DNA of 64,000 nucleotides from VAZQ01 sp963821505 (GCA_963821505.1 CAWGEH010000029.1:1-64000); one strand, 5' to 3'. Shown: positions 1 through 8,527, numbered from the stretch's first letter. Numbers and translations are program-made. Notes: a model not told the origin generated them from the sequence alone.

Positions 1-11
1 GGAGTTCAGGC

Positions 12-434
12 ATGGAAATCGACCCGCGTGGTCCTAGGCTCAGCGCGGTCATCACCACGATCGTGCTGGCGGTGGTGCTGATCACCGGCAGCGCCTGGCT
101 GCTCGCCGCGCAGGTGGCCGTGTTCGCGGTGGGTGCGCTGGCCGGGCTGCGGTACGCGCCCTACGGCCTGGTCTACCGGTACCTGATCAGGCCGAGGCTG
201 GGACCGCCCGCGCGGACCGAGGCCGAGGCGCCGCCGCGGTTCGCCCAGGCGATGGGGCTGGTCATCGCCGGCGTGGGGCTCATCTGCCTGGCGGCCGGCG
301 CCACCACGGCCGGGCTGGTCGTCACCGCCCTCGCGCTGGCCGCGGCGTTCCTCAACGCAGCCTTCGATCTGTGCCTGGGCTGCCACGTGTACCTGTTCAT
401 CCAGCGGAATCTAAGGGTCCGGCCGTCCGCCTAG
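12..434 (+). CDS. DUF4395 family membrane protein
   Basis: Small integral membrane protein of the DUF4395 family; the molecular function is unknown. The 140-residue product has hydrophobic stretches at about residues 10-48 and 77-118, separated by a basic, Pro-rich loop. It ends in a conserved cysteine-bearing segment (FDLCLGCHVY) followed by a polar tail. The ATG at 12 follows GGAG at the very edge of the window, so upstream context is missing. It lies 30 bp before the sulfurtransferase gene. In actinobacteria such genes often neighbour thioredoxin or sulfurtransferase genes, so a link to sulfur redox chemistry is an inference from context. Confidence 0.75.
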   Translation: MEIDPRGPRLSAVITTIVLAVVLITGSAWLLAAQVAVFAVGALAGLRYAPYGLVYRYLIRPRLGPPARTEAEAPPRFAQAMGLVIAGVGLICLAAGATTAGLVVTALALAAAFLNAAFDLCLGCHVYLFIQRNLRVRPSA

Positions 435-464
435 AGCGCGACCGGAGAAGGAGGAATACTCACC

Positions 465-1307
465 ATGAGCCGATCCGACGTCCTCGTGGACGCCGACTGG
501 GCGGAGGCCCGCATTGGCGATCCCGGTGTCGTCATCGTCGAGGTGGACGAGGACACCAGCGCCTACGACAAGGGCCACATCCCGAGCGCGATCAAGATCG
601 ACTGGAAGAAGGACCTGCAGGACCCGGTCCGGCGTGACTTCGTGGACAAGACGGGCTTCGAGAACCTGCTGTCCGAGCGCGGCATCTCGAACGACGACAC
701 CGTGCTGCTCTACGGCGGCAACAACAACTGGTTCGCCGCGTACGCCTACTGGTACTTCAGGCTGTACGGGCACGACAAGGTGCTGCTGCTCGACGGCGGC
801 AGGAAGAAGTGGGAACTCGACTCGCGCGAGCTGACCAGGGACGTGCCCGAGCGGCCGCGGACCAGCTACACCGCCCGCGAGCAGGACGCGTCGCTGCGCG
901 CCCTGCGCGACGAGGTGATAGCCGCCATCGGCAAGCGCAACCTGGTCGACGTCCGGTCGCCGGACGAGTTCACCGGCCTGCTGCTGGCGCCGGCCTACCT
1001 GCCGCAGGAGCAGGCGCAGCGGGCCGGGCACATCCCGACCGCGCGCAACGTGCCCTGGTCCAAGGCCGCCAACGAGGACGGCACGTTCCGCTCCGACGAC
1101 GAGCTTCGCTCGCTCTACGCCGGCGAGGCGGGCCTGGACTTCGGCCGCGACACCATCGCCTACTGCCGGATCGGCGAGCGGTCCGCGCACACCTGGTTCG
1201 TCCTGCACGAATTGCTCGGCCAGCCCAACGTCAAGAACTACGACGGTTCCTGGACCGAGTACGGCTCGCTGGTCGGCGTCCCGATCGAGCTGGGTGAGGC
1301 ACGATGA
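465..1307 (+). CDS. sseA: thiosulfate sulfurtransferase (two-domain rhodanese)
   Basis: Two-domain rhodanese of 280 residues that transfers sulfane sulfur from thiosulfate to cyanide or thiol acceptors. The N-terminal rhodanese fold (about 1-135) is catalytically inactive. The C-terminal fold (about 150-270) carries the active-site loop YCRIGERSAHTWF, whose Cys forms the persulfide; CRxGxR is the thiosulfate sulfurtransferase signature. The start at 465 is supported by AAGGAGG at 448-454. The stop overlaps the start of the next gene by 4 bp, which indicates translational coupling. Close to mycobacterial CysA2/SseA-type proteins in layout. The cellular acceptor is not evident from sequence. 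Confidence 0.9.
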   Translation: MSRSDVLVDADWAEARIGDPGVVIVEVDEDTSAYDKGHIPSAIKIDWKKDLQDPVRRDFVDKTGFENLLSERGISNDDTVLLYGGNNNWFAAYAYWYFRLYGHDKVLLLDGGRKKWELDSRELTRDVPERPRTSYTAREQDASLRALRDEVIAAIGKRNLVDVRSPDEFTGLLLAPAYLPQEQAQRAGHIPTARNVPWSKAANEDGTFRSDDELRSLYAGEAGLDFGRDTIAYCRIGERSAHTWFVLHELLGQPNVKNYDGSWTEYGSLVGVPIELGEAR

Positions 1308-1618
1308 CAGCCGACGGGTGCGGCGCGCCCGCGGGCGGCGTCAGCGTCAGCGCGGCCACGGGTACCCTCGGGGGCCAGGCCGTGGTGGAGGGCCACGTCA
1401 CCCGCGAGGGGGCGCCGGTCTCCACCGGGTACGCGCGGCTGCTGGGTAGCGGCGACGAGTTCGTGGCCGAGGTCCCGCTGGGAGACGACGGCGGGTTCAG
1501 GTTCTTCGCCGCGCCCGGGTCGTGGACGCTGCGCGTTCTCGCGCCCAACGGGCTGCGCGCCGAGCAGTCGGTGCAGGCGGACCACGGCCAGGTGACCAAG
1601 GTGGAGGTCAGCCTCTAG
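1304..1618 (+). CDS. DUF1416 domain-containing protein
   Basis: A 104-residue member of the DUF1416 family, almost always found directly downstream of an SseA-type sulfurtransferase in actinobacteria. The sequence predicts a single beta-sandwich resembling carboxypeptidase-regulatory/transthyretin-like modules: GLY-rich strands, FRFFAAPGSWTLRVLAPNG, and a terminal VTKVEVSL strand. No signal peptide or membrane segment is visible. The ATG overlaps the sseA stop (ATGA), so the two are coupled. The role is unknown; the fixed neighbourhood suggests a partner of the sulfurtransferase (inference). Confidence 0.85.
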   Translation: MTADGCGAPAGGVSVSAATGTLGGQAVVEGHVTREGAPVSTGYARLLGSGDEFVAEVPLGDDGGFRFFAAPGSWTLRVLAPNGLRAEQSVQADHGQVTKVEVSL

Positions 1619-1744
1619 CCGTACGGCGTCAGGCGACGGGCGCGGCTGCTGCTCTGTTCTTGCGGCGGCCGCGCCCGCTGACGTCTGGCGGCGGCTGATG
1701 CCATAGCGTGGCTCCCGGCAGATGCTTGCTGCGGGAGGTGCTTG

Positions 1745-2887
1745 ATGGATCAGATGGAGGCCGCTGGCCTGCCCGGCCCGATGACACTGGGCGGCACCAC
1801 CTTGCCCCTGGTTGGCCGGGCGCGCGTCTACGCCTGCGGGATCACCCCCTACGACGTGACCCATGTCGGTCACGCCGCGGCCTTCGTCTGGATCGATACC
1901 CTGGCCCGGGTCCTGCACGATGGCGGCGCCGAGGTCATCATCTGCCGGAACGTGACCGACGTGGACGACGTGCTGCTCGCCGCCGCCGACCGGGCCGGCT
2001 CGCCCTACGACAGGTTCGCCGCCATCCAGCAGTTCTACTTCGACCGGGACATGGCCGCCCTTGGCGTCGGCCAGCCGGCCCTGCAGCCGCGGGCGCACGC
2101 CTACATCGGACAGGTGATCGCGCTGGCGGCGGGGCTGCTCGACCGCGGGGCCGCGTACGAACGGGACGGCCAGGTCTGGTTCCGCGGTGCCGCCGCCGCG
2201 CGCGCGGCCGTGCCAGATCGTGACCTGGCGCTGCGGCTGGCCGCCGAATACGGGGACGACCCGGCCGACCCGGCCAAGGACGACCCGTTCGACGTGGCGG
2301 TGTGGCGGGCGTCCACGAACGGGGAGCCGGGCTGGGCCAGCCCGTGGGGTACCGGCCGGCCAGGCTGGCACGCCGAGTGCGCGGCGATGGCACTGCACGC
2401 GTTCGGCCCGGCGGTCGACGTGCAAGCCGGAGGCGGCGACCTGAATTTCCCGCATCACGCCTATCAGGCGGCCCTGGCCGAGGCGTTCACCGGGGTTACG
2501 CCGTTTTCCCGGTCCCGGCTCAACGCGGGCGTGGTCCGCGTGGCGGGGGCCAAGATGGCCAAGTCAGCGGGCAACCTCGTCCTGGTCAGCGACCTGCTCA
2601 AGGAGTATTCCGCGGCCGCTGTCCGGCTGCTGATCCTGGACCGCCGCTGGAACCAGGACTGGGACTTCAGCCCGGCGGGCCTGGACGCGGCGGCCGCCAG
2701 GCTCGAGCGCCTGCACGCCGCGGCCGGACGGGCCGAGCGAGACGTCGCCGGCGGTGGTGCTCCCGCGGTGGCCGCGATGCGCGCGGCGCTCGCCCGTGAC
2801 CTGGATGTTCCCACGGCACTGCGGATCGCCGAGGAAGAAGGCGGCCAGGCCGCCCGTTCCCTCGGTACCCTCCTCGGCCTCTGGTAG
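1745..2887 (+). CDS. mshC: MshC-type cysteine:GlcN-Ins ligase paralogue (mycothiol)
   Basis: Class I aminoacyl-tRNA synthetase-like ligase of the MshC/CysS branch. MshC joins cysteine to glucosaminyl-inositol in mycothiol synthesis using ATP. The 380-residue protein has the Zn/HIGH region YACGITPYDVTHVGHA (about 35-50), a second zinc-ligand stretch HAECAAMALH (about 215), FPHH, and the KMSKS-equivalent AKMAKSAGNL (about 275). It lacks the long anticodon-binding domain of CysRS. It is about 30 residues shorter than typical MshC at the N terminus. ATG at 1745 is preferred over TTG at 1742, with GGGAGG just upstream. The 3' end is duplicated at 3715-3806. It may be a second MshC copy. Confidence 0.72.
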   Translation: MDQMEAAGLPGPMTLGGTTLPLVGRARVYACGITPYDVTHVGHAAAFVWIDTLARVLHDGGAEVIICRNVTDVDDVLLAAADRAGSPYDRFAAIQQFYFDRDMAALGVGQPALQPRAHAYIGQVIALAAGLLDRGAAYERDGQVWFRGAAAARAAVPDRDLALRLAAEYGDDPADPAKDDPFDVAVWRASTNGEPGWASPWGTGRPGWHAECAAMALHAFGPAVDVQAGGGDLNFPHHAYQAALAEAFTGVTPFSRSRLNAGVVRVAGAKMAKSAGNLVLVSDLLKEYSAAAVRLLILDRRWNQDWDFSPAGLDAAAARLERLHAAAGRAERDVAGGGAPAVAAMRAALARDLDVPTALRIAEEEGGQAARSLGTLLGLW

Positions 2888-2912
2888 CGGCTACCGGTTC
2901 CGGTAAGCGCGT
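2821..2912 (+). repeat. 92-bp direct repeat, copy 1 (end of mshC-like gene)
   Basis: First copy of a 92-bp direct repeat covering the last 22 codons of the mshC-like gene, its stop and about 25 bp beyond. By eye it matches the second copy at 3715-3806 at 87 of 92 positions with no gaps. The two copies flank the broken kinase/LuxR gene. Confidence 0.9.
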
Positions 2913-3608
2913 GAACGTGTCCGCCTACCGCATCGTCCAGGAGGCGCTGACCAACGTGCTCAAGCACGCCGGCCCGGCCCGCGCCGAAGTGACCGTCGGC
3001 TGCGCGGACAGCGCGGTGACCATCGAGGTCACCGACGACGGCCACGGGAACCCGGCACCCCCGGCAATGAAGGGGGCAGGGCCAGGGGGGACGGGGGGCG
3101 GGAGCCCCCGTGCGCGGAAAAGGTGGGTGGGGGCCAGGGACTGGCAGGCATGCGCGAACGGGTCGCGATGTTCGGCGGTGACCTGCGAGCCGGGCCGCGA
3201 CCCGGCGGCGGGTTCACCGTCTGCGCCCGGCTGACCGGCGCCATCCGCGCGGTCTGCGCCGGCGAGACACTGCTCGCCCCGGCCATCACCCGCCGCCTGA
3301 TCGAAGACCTCTGCCACGGCCCGGCACCCGGCACCCGGCACCCCGGCCTGCCGCGCCGCAGGCGGCCTGAGCGAGCGGGAACGCGAGGTGGTCAGGCTCG
3401 TCGCGGCAGGCTGTCGAACGCCGAGATCGCGTCCAGGCTCTACCTCAGCGAGGCAACCATCAAAAGCCACATCACCCGCATCCTCGCCAGACTCGGGCTG
3501 CGCGACCGCGTGCAAATCGCCGTCTACGCCTACGAACACGGCATCGTCCGGCCAGGCCACGCCTGTGAGCCACACAGCATTACAGCCACAACCGCGCGGT
3601 GCCGCTGA
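2911..3608 (+). pseudogene. NarL-type sensor kinase ATPase domain fused to LuxR-type HTH, frameshifted
   Basis: Remnant of a two-component pair. Frame 1 from GTG 2911 gives the N-box of a NarX/DegS-type kinase (RIVQEALTNVLKHAG) and a G1-like VTDDGHG. After a frame change near 3110 it continues as GLAGMRERVAMFGGDL, the end of the HATPase domain. With no break it then runs into AVCAGETLLAPAITRRLIE, the linker of a LuxR-type response regulator, and after two more frame changes gives LSEREREVVRLVAAG and LSNAEIASRLYLSEATIKSH, the HTH. The receiver domain is missing entirely. This reads as an internal deletion that fused kinase and regulator, plus indels. Confidence 0.75.
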
Positions 3609-3714
3609 CATCGGCAAACCGGGCTAGCGCGCCAAGATTCCAGACAGACGCGACGCCCTCGCCCTCATCAAGTAGCCAAACGAGGTACGCACTGAATTGA
3701 TAAAGTCAGGCCCT

Positions 3715-3806
3715 GCGGATCGCCGAGGAATAAGGCGGCCAGACTGCCCGTTCCCTCGGTACGCTCCCCGGCCTCTGGTAGCGGCTACCGGTTCCGGTAA
3801 GCGCGT
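3715..3806 (+). repeat. 92-bp direct repeat, copy 2 (decayed mshC tail)
   Basis: Second copy of the 92-bp repeat of 2821-2912, with 5 substitutions. One of them turns a glutamate codon into TAA, so this copy no longer encodes an open tail. No upstream part of mshC is present, so it is an isolated 3'-end duplicate. Confidence 0.9.
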
Positions 3807-3880
3807 CGGCGGATGGTGGCAGCTGTTCGAGATTGCCTCGTGTTCCTTGCCCAGGCCCGGGGCGCAAGGCGCCCGGGATG

Positions 3881-5399
3881 CTACCCGGCCCGGGCCGGGG
3901 GTCCGTGGCTGTGGAGCACCTTGGTCTTGTCCTTGTTCCAGGCGGTGGTGGTCCCGTCGGGGTTCAGGATCAGGGTCCAGCCCCACCGGTGGATCACGAC
4001 CTGGTGGTGGAACCAGCACAAAAGCACGCAGTCCTTGACCGATGGTCGGGCCGCCGTTGGCCTGGTGCTTGGTGTGGTGCACCTGGCAGGCCTCGGCGGG
4101 CTGGTCGCACCGGCCGGCCCACTGGCAGTGCCGGTCCCGCAGGGTGACCGCGTTGCGGATCCCCGCCGGGACGGTCTCGGCGTAGCCGATGTCCAGCGGC
4201 AGGCTCGGCCCGGCCAGCCGGGCGCCGAGCTGCCGGCGGCGCAGGAAGCTGGCCAGCCCGCCGGGGCCGGATAGCAGGTCGACGGCCTTGCCGATGACCG
4301 CTTGCTCGAGCGCGGCCCAGGCCGCGTCCCGCGCGCCGTCGCGCCGCGCGTCCAGTTCCACGCACAGCCGGACCAGGTCTTCCAGCGCGTCCACGTTGAC
4401 ATCGCCGGTCACGATCGGGGCCATCGCCGCGTCGCAGGCGATCGCCTCGGCGGCGTCGCCGTCCAGCCAGGCGCCGTCGTCACGCGCCGGTCTCGGACGC
4501 GGCGGCGCGGCGCGCGGCCCACGGCCGCGCGGACCTGCGCGGTCCACTGCTCCTGCAGCGCGGAGTGCCGTCCAGCCGGAGCAGGTCCGCCAGGGAGATG
4601 TGCGCCCACACCTTCACCGGCTGCCCGGCCCGCTCCGGCAGCAGGTTGGCCGCGACCAGGCGGCGCATCGCCTCCTGGCCAGCGCGTCGTGGTAGCGCTG
4701 GTCCCGGGTCCGGTCGTCCTCGTCCCCGGCCGGGGCGGACAGCGCGTCCAGCACCGTGCCCACCACCGCGGCGCACTCCGGCGTCAGGTCCCCGGTCATC
4801 ACCCCGGCGCCCTGGAACGTGGTCTCCAGCCGCACGCCCGCGGTCGGCGAACGCCCGGTCCGGGTCCTCATCGGGCAGGTCGGACGCGGGCCCGCTCGTA
4901 CATCTCCGCGAACAGCGCGGACAGGTCCGCCAGCCCCAGCCCGGCCGCCGCGGCCGTCACCAGCAGCTCGTCGGACTCCTGGCGGAATTTCTCCGGCAGC
5001 TTGTCGGTCCACTGGCAGATCGCCCGCGCGTAGGACTCCGACAGGTCCCCGGCGGCCAGCGCCGCCACCACGGCCGGGTGCGTCCCGGCCCGGTTCGCCC
5101 ACGCGGTATGGGTGGCGGCGGCGCCGCGGGTGATCCCGGTCCGGTGCATCAGCCAGGCCCGCGCGCTGTAATCCGCGTCGGCGGAGTAGCCCTTGCCCGA
5201 TGGTGAACGCGGACAGGAACGACGCCCGCGCGGCGGTGGCGACCGCGTCGGTCCGCTCCAGCCCCCGCAGGCACTCGGCCTGGGTCTCCGCGGCCAACTG
5301 GGCCGCGTCCGCGGCGGCCAGATAGCCCAGCGCGGCGCGGGCCATCTCGATCGCCTCGCCGACGCTGGCGAAAGCCGGGGCAGCGCCCATCTGGGTCAC
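3881..5399 (-). pseudogene. DUF222/HNH endonuclease-domain protein (13E12-type), multiply frameshifted
   Basis: One gene broken into at least five reading-frame pieces. The N-terminal piece starts at 5399 (MTQMGAAPAFASVGEAIEMA) and runs through a DUF222 helical domain (AAGDLSESYARAICQWTDKL, then CAAVVGTVLDALSAPAG, then LLPERAGQPVKVWAHISLA). The C-terminal piece holds a Cys/His HNH nuclease core: RHCQWAGRCDQP, CQVHHTKHQANGG, then CVLLCWFHHQVVIHRWGW. All parts of the family are present in order, so the breaks could be sequencing indels rather than decay. This family is repetitive in actinobacterial genomes and often linked to mobile DNA. Its native substrate is unknown. Confidence 0.75.
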
Positions 5400-5763
5400 C
5401 TCCCTCCGGAGGGTCGCAGGGCTGGTCCGGGCGGGTCTCTAGGTTTTCAGTTCGATCCTATCGGCCGCCTACGACATTTCCCGGGACATACCACGCCGGA
5501 TCGCGAAATAGGTACTAATGGCTTAAAAGAGTGCCGTGGTGCTGCTGTGAAAGATGGTTCGCTAGCCGTGCCCGCGCGGTGACCAAGGCGGGAAACCAGG
5601 CCCGTTCGGGATGATGGACGTTCCTCACGCGCCAGCCGTGCCGACGGTCCAGGTGAACGTCCGGCCAACACGGGGATTACCTCCGGCCAATCGTGATCGT
5701 GCGTCTGGTGACGAGCGGATCGGCGGCCTAGTAGGCCAGCTAGCTGCCCAGTAGGCTCTTACC
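5400..5763. other. intergenic region before phoU
   Basis: About 360 bp without a credible gene between the divergently placed HNH remnant and phoU. It includes an AT-richer stretch around 5450-5550 that may hold promoters, but I see no clear -35/-10 pair or terminator. Confidence 0.5.
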
Positions 5764-6405
5764 GTGAGCGAGCGCCGACAGGAATTTGAGCACGACCTAG
5801 AGGCCATCGAGGCCAAGGTGATCGAACTGTTCGCCCTGGTCGCCGAGGACCTGCCCCGGGCGACTCAGGCCCTTCTGACCGGTAACAATGAGGTACTGCA
5901 GGTCCTTCTCGATCGCGAGCAGGTCATCGACGCTCTCTACCCGGAGATCGAGGAACTGGTCAACCGGGAAATCCTGCTGCAGGCACCGGTGGCTTCGGAC
6001 CTGCGCTTCCTGCTCTCCGTGCTGCGGATCGTGCCCGAGCTCGAGCGTTCCCATGACCTCATGGTGCAGATCGCCTCTCGGTCCAACCACATCCTCGGCG
6101 AGGATCTCTCGCCGAGGACCCGGGGGATCGTCGAGCGTATGGGGAACCTCGCATCGGAGATGTGGCGCCACGCGGTGGACTCCTGGTATCAGCGCGACCG
6201 GTCGGCCGCGCCGGCGCTGGAGGCCCGCGACGACGAGATGGACGAGTTGCACGCCAGCCTGATAGCCGAACTGGCCTCGGGCCGGATGGCGCTGCCGGTG
6301 ACGATGGAGATGACGCTGGTGGCTCGCTTCTACGAGCGTCTTGGCGACCACGCCGTCAACATCGCCCGCCGGGTCGTCTACCTCGCGGGCACCGCGAAGG
6401 ACTAG
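5764..6405 (+). CDS. phoU: phosphate signalling/transport regulator PhoU
   Basis: A 213-residue PhoU protein made of two three-helix bundles (about 5-100 and 115-210). PhoU links the Pst phosphate transporter to a PhoR-type kinase and represses the phosphate-starvation response; it acts on the cytoplasmic face of the membrane. The family signature is visible in both repeats: ASDLRFLLSVLRIVPELERS with DLMVQIASR, and RFYERLGDHAVNIARRVVYL, the E(D)xxxDHxxNI metal-binding pattern. The start is GTG at 5764. It converges with arsI, overlapping its 3' end by 4 bp. No pst genes are in view. Confidence 0.92.
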   Translation: MSERRQEFEHDLEAIEAKVIELFALVAEDLPRATQALLTGNNEVLQVLLDREQVIDALYPEIEELVNREILLQAPVASDLRFLLSVLRIVPELERSHDLMVQIASRSNHILGEDLSPRTRGIVERMGNLASEMWRHAVDSWYQRDRSAAPALEARDDEMDELHASLIAELASGRMALPVTMEMTLVARFYERLGDHAVNIARRVVYLAGTAKD

Positions 6406-6965
6406 CCGGCCGCCGACGCGGCGTTGCCGGGCCGAGGTAGCTGTGCGGTCATGCGCAGCAGGCACCGGAGGAGGCGGCGTCCTCGCCGTGGCCGCCTGCG
6501 GGCCGCCGCAGCATTGGGTGGCCTGCCCGGCGGGGCGCCGTCCAGTTCGGCCTCGACCGCGTCCCAGCGCTGCTCGCCGTCTTGGCCCCAGAAGGTGGGG
6601 CTGTCGGCCAGGACGGTGTAGATCTCCCACCGTTCGCCGCCGGGGGCGCCGGTGACCCAGAACTTGTCCTGCCGGGCGTAGCAGCAGGTGGTGTCCCGCT
6701 CGTCCACCGCGGCCAGGCCCGCCTGGGCGAGCCGGGCCTGCTCGGCGTCGACCGCGTCGGCGTCGGCGACTTCGACGCCGAGGTGGTTCAGGGTGCCGCC
6801 CTGGCCGGGGTTCTCCAGCAGGACCAGCTTGAGCGGCGGCTCGGCGATGGCGAAGTTGGCGTAGCCGGGCCTGCGCTTGGCGGGCTCGGTGCCGAACAGG
6901 GCGGTGTAGAAGCTGACGGCCTCGTCGATGTCGTTGACGTTCAGCGCGAGCTGCACCCGGGACAT
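6402..6965 (-). CDS. arsI: ArsI/CadI-family C-As lyase (glyoxalase fold dioxygenase)
   Basis: Vicinal-oxygen-chelate protein of the ArsI/CadI family. ArsI is an Fe(II) dioxygenase that cleaves the carbon-arsenic bond of trivalent organoarsenicals such as methylarsenite. Visible landmarks: MSRVQLALNV start, metal-ligand His in LNHLGVEV (residue 61), the vicinal cysteine pair DTTCCYARQDK (94-95) that binds the substrate, and ligand Glu in GGERWEIY (114). Position 5 is Gln where characterised ArsI has a His ligand. GGAGG lies 6 bp before ATG 6965. The last about 35 residues appear out of frame; the neighbouring frame gives a sensible SSGACCA end with stop at 6449. Confidence 0.85.
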   Translation of the reverse strand: MSRVQLALNVNDIDEAVSFYTALFGTEPAKRRPGYANFAIAEPPLKLVLLENPGQGGTLNHLGVEVADADAVDAEQARLAQAGLAAVDERDTTCCYARQDKFWVTGAPGGERWEIYTVLADSPTFWGQDGEQRWDAVEAELDGAPPGRPPNAAAARRRPRRGRRLLRCLLRMTAQLPRPGNAASAAG

Positions 6966-7053
6966 GGCAACCTCCGGATGACATTGATGTCTGTCTATGT
7001 CTTGTCGTGATCCGAGCTTGCCATAAGACATCGACTTCTGTCAATATAGATGT
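6966..7053. promoter_or_regulatory. divergent ars promoter/operator region
   Basis: An 88-bp AT-rich gap between arsI and arsR, the natural site for ArsR control of both transcripts. It contains an interrupted inverted repeat ATCGAC (7030-7035) and GTCGAT (7056-7061, entering the arsR start), plus related TGTC/GACA-bearing segments at 6989-7003 and 7036-7046. Which of these is the operator is inference. Confidence 0.45.
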
Positions 7054-7470
7054 GTGTCGATTCCCCTGACGGTGATCAGCCCGGCGGAGACGGCCGCCTG
7101 CTGCGCCCCGCTGACCGCTCAGCCGCTGAGCATGGAGCAGGCCGGGCAGGTGGCGCCGCTGCTGAAGGCGCTGGCCGATCCGGTCCGGCTGCGGCTGCTG
7201 TCCCTGGTCGCCTCCCACGAGGGCGGGGAGGCGTGCATCTGCGACCTGAACGAGGCGTTCGACTTGTCCCAGCCGACGATCAGCCATCACATGAAGGTGC
7301 TGCACGAGGCCGGGCTGGTCGACCGGGACAAGCGCGGCGTGTGGGTGTACTACCGGGTCCGCCCGCAGGCGCTGGCCAGCCTGGCCGCCCTGATCGGCTG
7401 CCCGTCCAGCCGTAGCCGCCCAGTCCAGGCTTCCCGCTTCGCCGCTCATTCATCGTCTATCGTCGATTAA
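7054..7470 (+). CDS. arsR: ArsR/SmtB-family arsenic-responsive repressor
   Basis: Winged-helix metalloregulator of 138 residues that releases DNA when As(III) binds. HTH region ALADPVRLRLLSLV through LSQPTISHHMKVLHEAGLV, with wing GVWVYYRV. Cysteines fit the actinobacterial (Corynebacterium ArsR1-like) arrangement: a pair near the N terminus (AACCAPL, residues 16-17) and CICDL (61 and 63). The start is GTG at 7054, just after the divergent operator region. It stands first in the arsR-arsR-arsM-arsN1 run and likely regulates that run and arsI (inference). The last about 20 residues are low-complexity and may be affected by an indel. Confidence 0.88.
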   Translation: MSIPLTVISPAETAACCAPLTAQPLSMEQAGQVAPLLKALADPVRLRLLSLVASHEGGEACICDLNEAFDLSQPTISHHMKVLHEAGLVDRDKRGVWVYYRVRPQALASLAALIGCPSSRSRPVQASRFAAHSSSIVD

Positions 7471-7472
7471 CG

Positions 7473-7796
7473 ATGAATGATGTGCAGCCGCTGGACCGGC
7501 AGACCGCCGAGACGTACGCGGCGTGGTTCCGGCCCTGGCCGACGGCACCCGGGTGCAGATCGTCTCGCTGCTGGCCCGGGCCGGCCGCTGACCGTCAAGG
7601 AGATCGTCGCGGCCGTGCCGGTGGGCCAGTCCACGGTATCGGAGCACCTGCGGCAGCTCGCCGCGGTCCGGTTCGTGCTGGCCGAGGACCGCGGCACCTC
7701 CCGGCTGTACCGGATCAACGAGCCTGCGTGATCTGCTTCCCCACCGCCGCCGACCTGGTAATGGGCAAGCCCTCGCCCGTCCCGCCCGGAGGATGA
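7473..7796 (+). pseudogene. second ArsR-family regulator, frameshifted
   Basis: A second short ArsR-type repressor immediately after the first. The N terminus (MNDVQPLDRQTAETYAAWF) is in one frame. The DNA-binding part (TVKEIVAAVPVGQSTVSEHL, then GTSRLYRINEPA) is in another. The C-terminal ACVICFPTAADLVMGKP is back in the first frame. The combined product, about 108 residues, matches the small ArsR proteins that precede arsM in actinobacteria. Two single-base errors would explain the layout. The CxxC in ACVIC could be a metalloid site, but that is a guess. Confidence 0.7.
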
Positions 7797-7798
7797 CC

Positions 7799-8527
7799 AT
7801 GGCACCAGCTGATCGCGACCAGATCCGGGCGGCGGTCGCCGCCCGCTACGCCGGCCTGGCCCGCCGCTCAGGTCGGCCAGACGATCACCGACTGCGACCC
7901 GGACGCAGGCTGCTGCGCGCCGGGTACCCCGACGCCGGCGGCCTGCCCGAGGCGGCGGTGCGGGCCAGCCTGGGCTGCGGCAACCCCGTCGCGGTCGCGG
8001 ACCTGCGGCCCGGAGAGACGGTACTGGACCTGGGCTCGGGCGGCGGCATCGACGGGCTGCTCTCGGCCCGCCGGGTCGGCCCGGCCGGCCAGGCGTACGG
8101 CCTGGACATGACCCAGGAGATGCTGGACCTGGCCCGGGCCAACGCCCGCGCCGCCCGGGCGGGCAACGTGGAGTTCCTCCGCGGCCAGATCGAGGCGATC
8201 CCGCTCCCGGACCGCTCGGTGGACGTGATCATCTCCAACTGCGTGATCAACCTGTCCACCGACCGGCCCGCTGTCTTCGCCGAGAGCTTCCGCGTGCTGC
8301 GGCCCGGCGGCCGCCTGGGCATCTCCGACATCCTCGCCGAGGACCACCTCACCCCCGCCCAGCAGCTCGAGCGCGGCGCCCAGGCCGGCTGCATCGCCGG
8401 CGCGCCCTCCTTCGCCGAATACCGCGGAGGGCTGAGCCTGGCAGGGTTCACCGGCATCACCATCACCCCCACCCATCAGGTCGCCGACGGGCTGCACTCA
8501 GCGATCATCCGCGCGGCCAGGCCATGA
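7799..8527 (+). CDS. arsM: arsenite S-adenosylmethionine methyltransferase
   Basis: ArsM methylates As(III) using SAM, giving methylated and volatile arsenicals. Motif I is VLDLGSGGGIDGLLSARRVG; the post-motif cysteine region is SNCVINLSTDRPAVFAE; a later conserved cysteine is in QAGCIAGAPSF. ATG at 7799 is favoured over ATG 7793, because GGAGG ends at 7792, directly against the earlier codon. The stretch about 7865-7925 is out of frame in this ORF. The +1 frame there encodes the family's conserved TITDCDPDAGCC, which includes substrate cysteines, so two compensating indels are likely. The stop overlaps arsN1 by 4 bp. Confidence 0.88.
   Translation: MAPADRDQIRAAVAARYAGLARRSGRPDDHRLRPGRRLLRAGYPDAGGLPEAAVRASLGCGNPVAVADLRPGETVLDLGSGGGIDGLLSARRVGPAGQAYGLDMTQEMLDLARANARAARAGNVEFLRGQIEAIPLPDRSVDVIISNCVINLSTDRPAVFAESFRVLRPGGRLGISDILAEDHLTPAQQLERGAQAGCIAGAPSFAEYRGGLSLAGFTGITITPTHQVADGLHSAIIRAARP

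Noticed and set aside
1238..2458. A 406-codon minus-strand frame
   Set aside because: Antisense shadow of DUF1416 and the mshC-like gene; low-complexity Arg/Gly/His composition.
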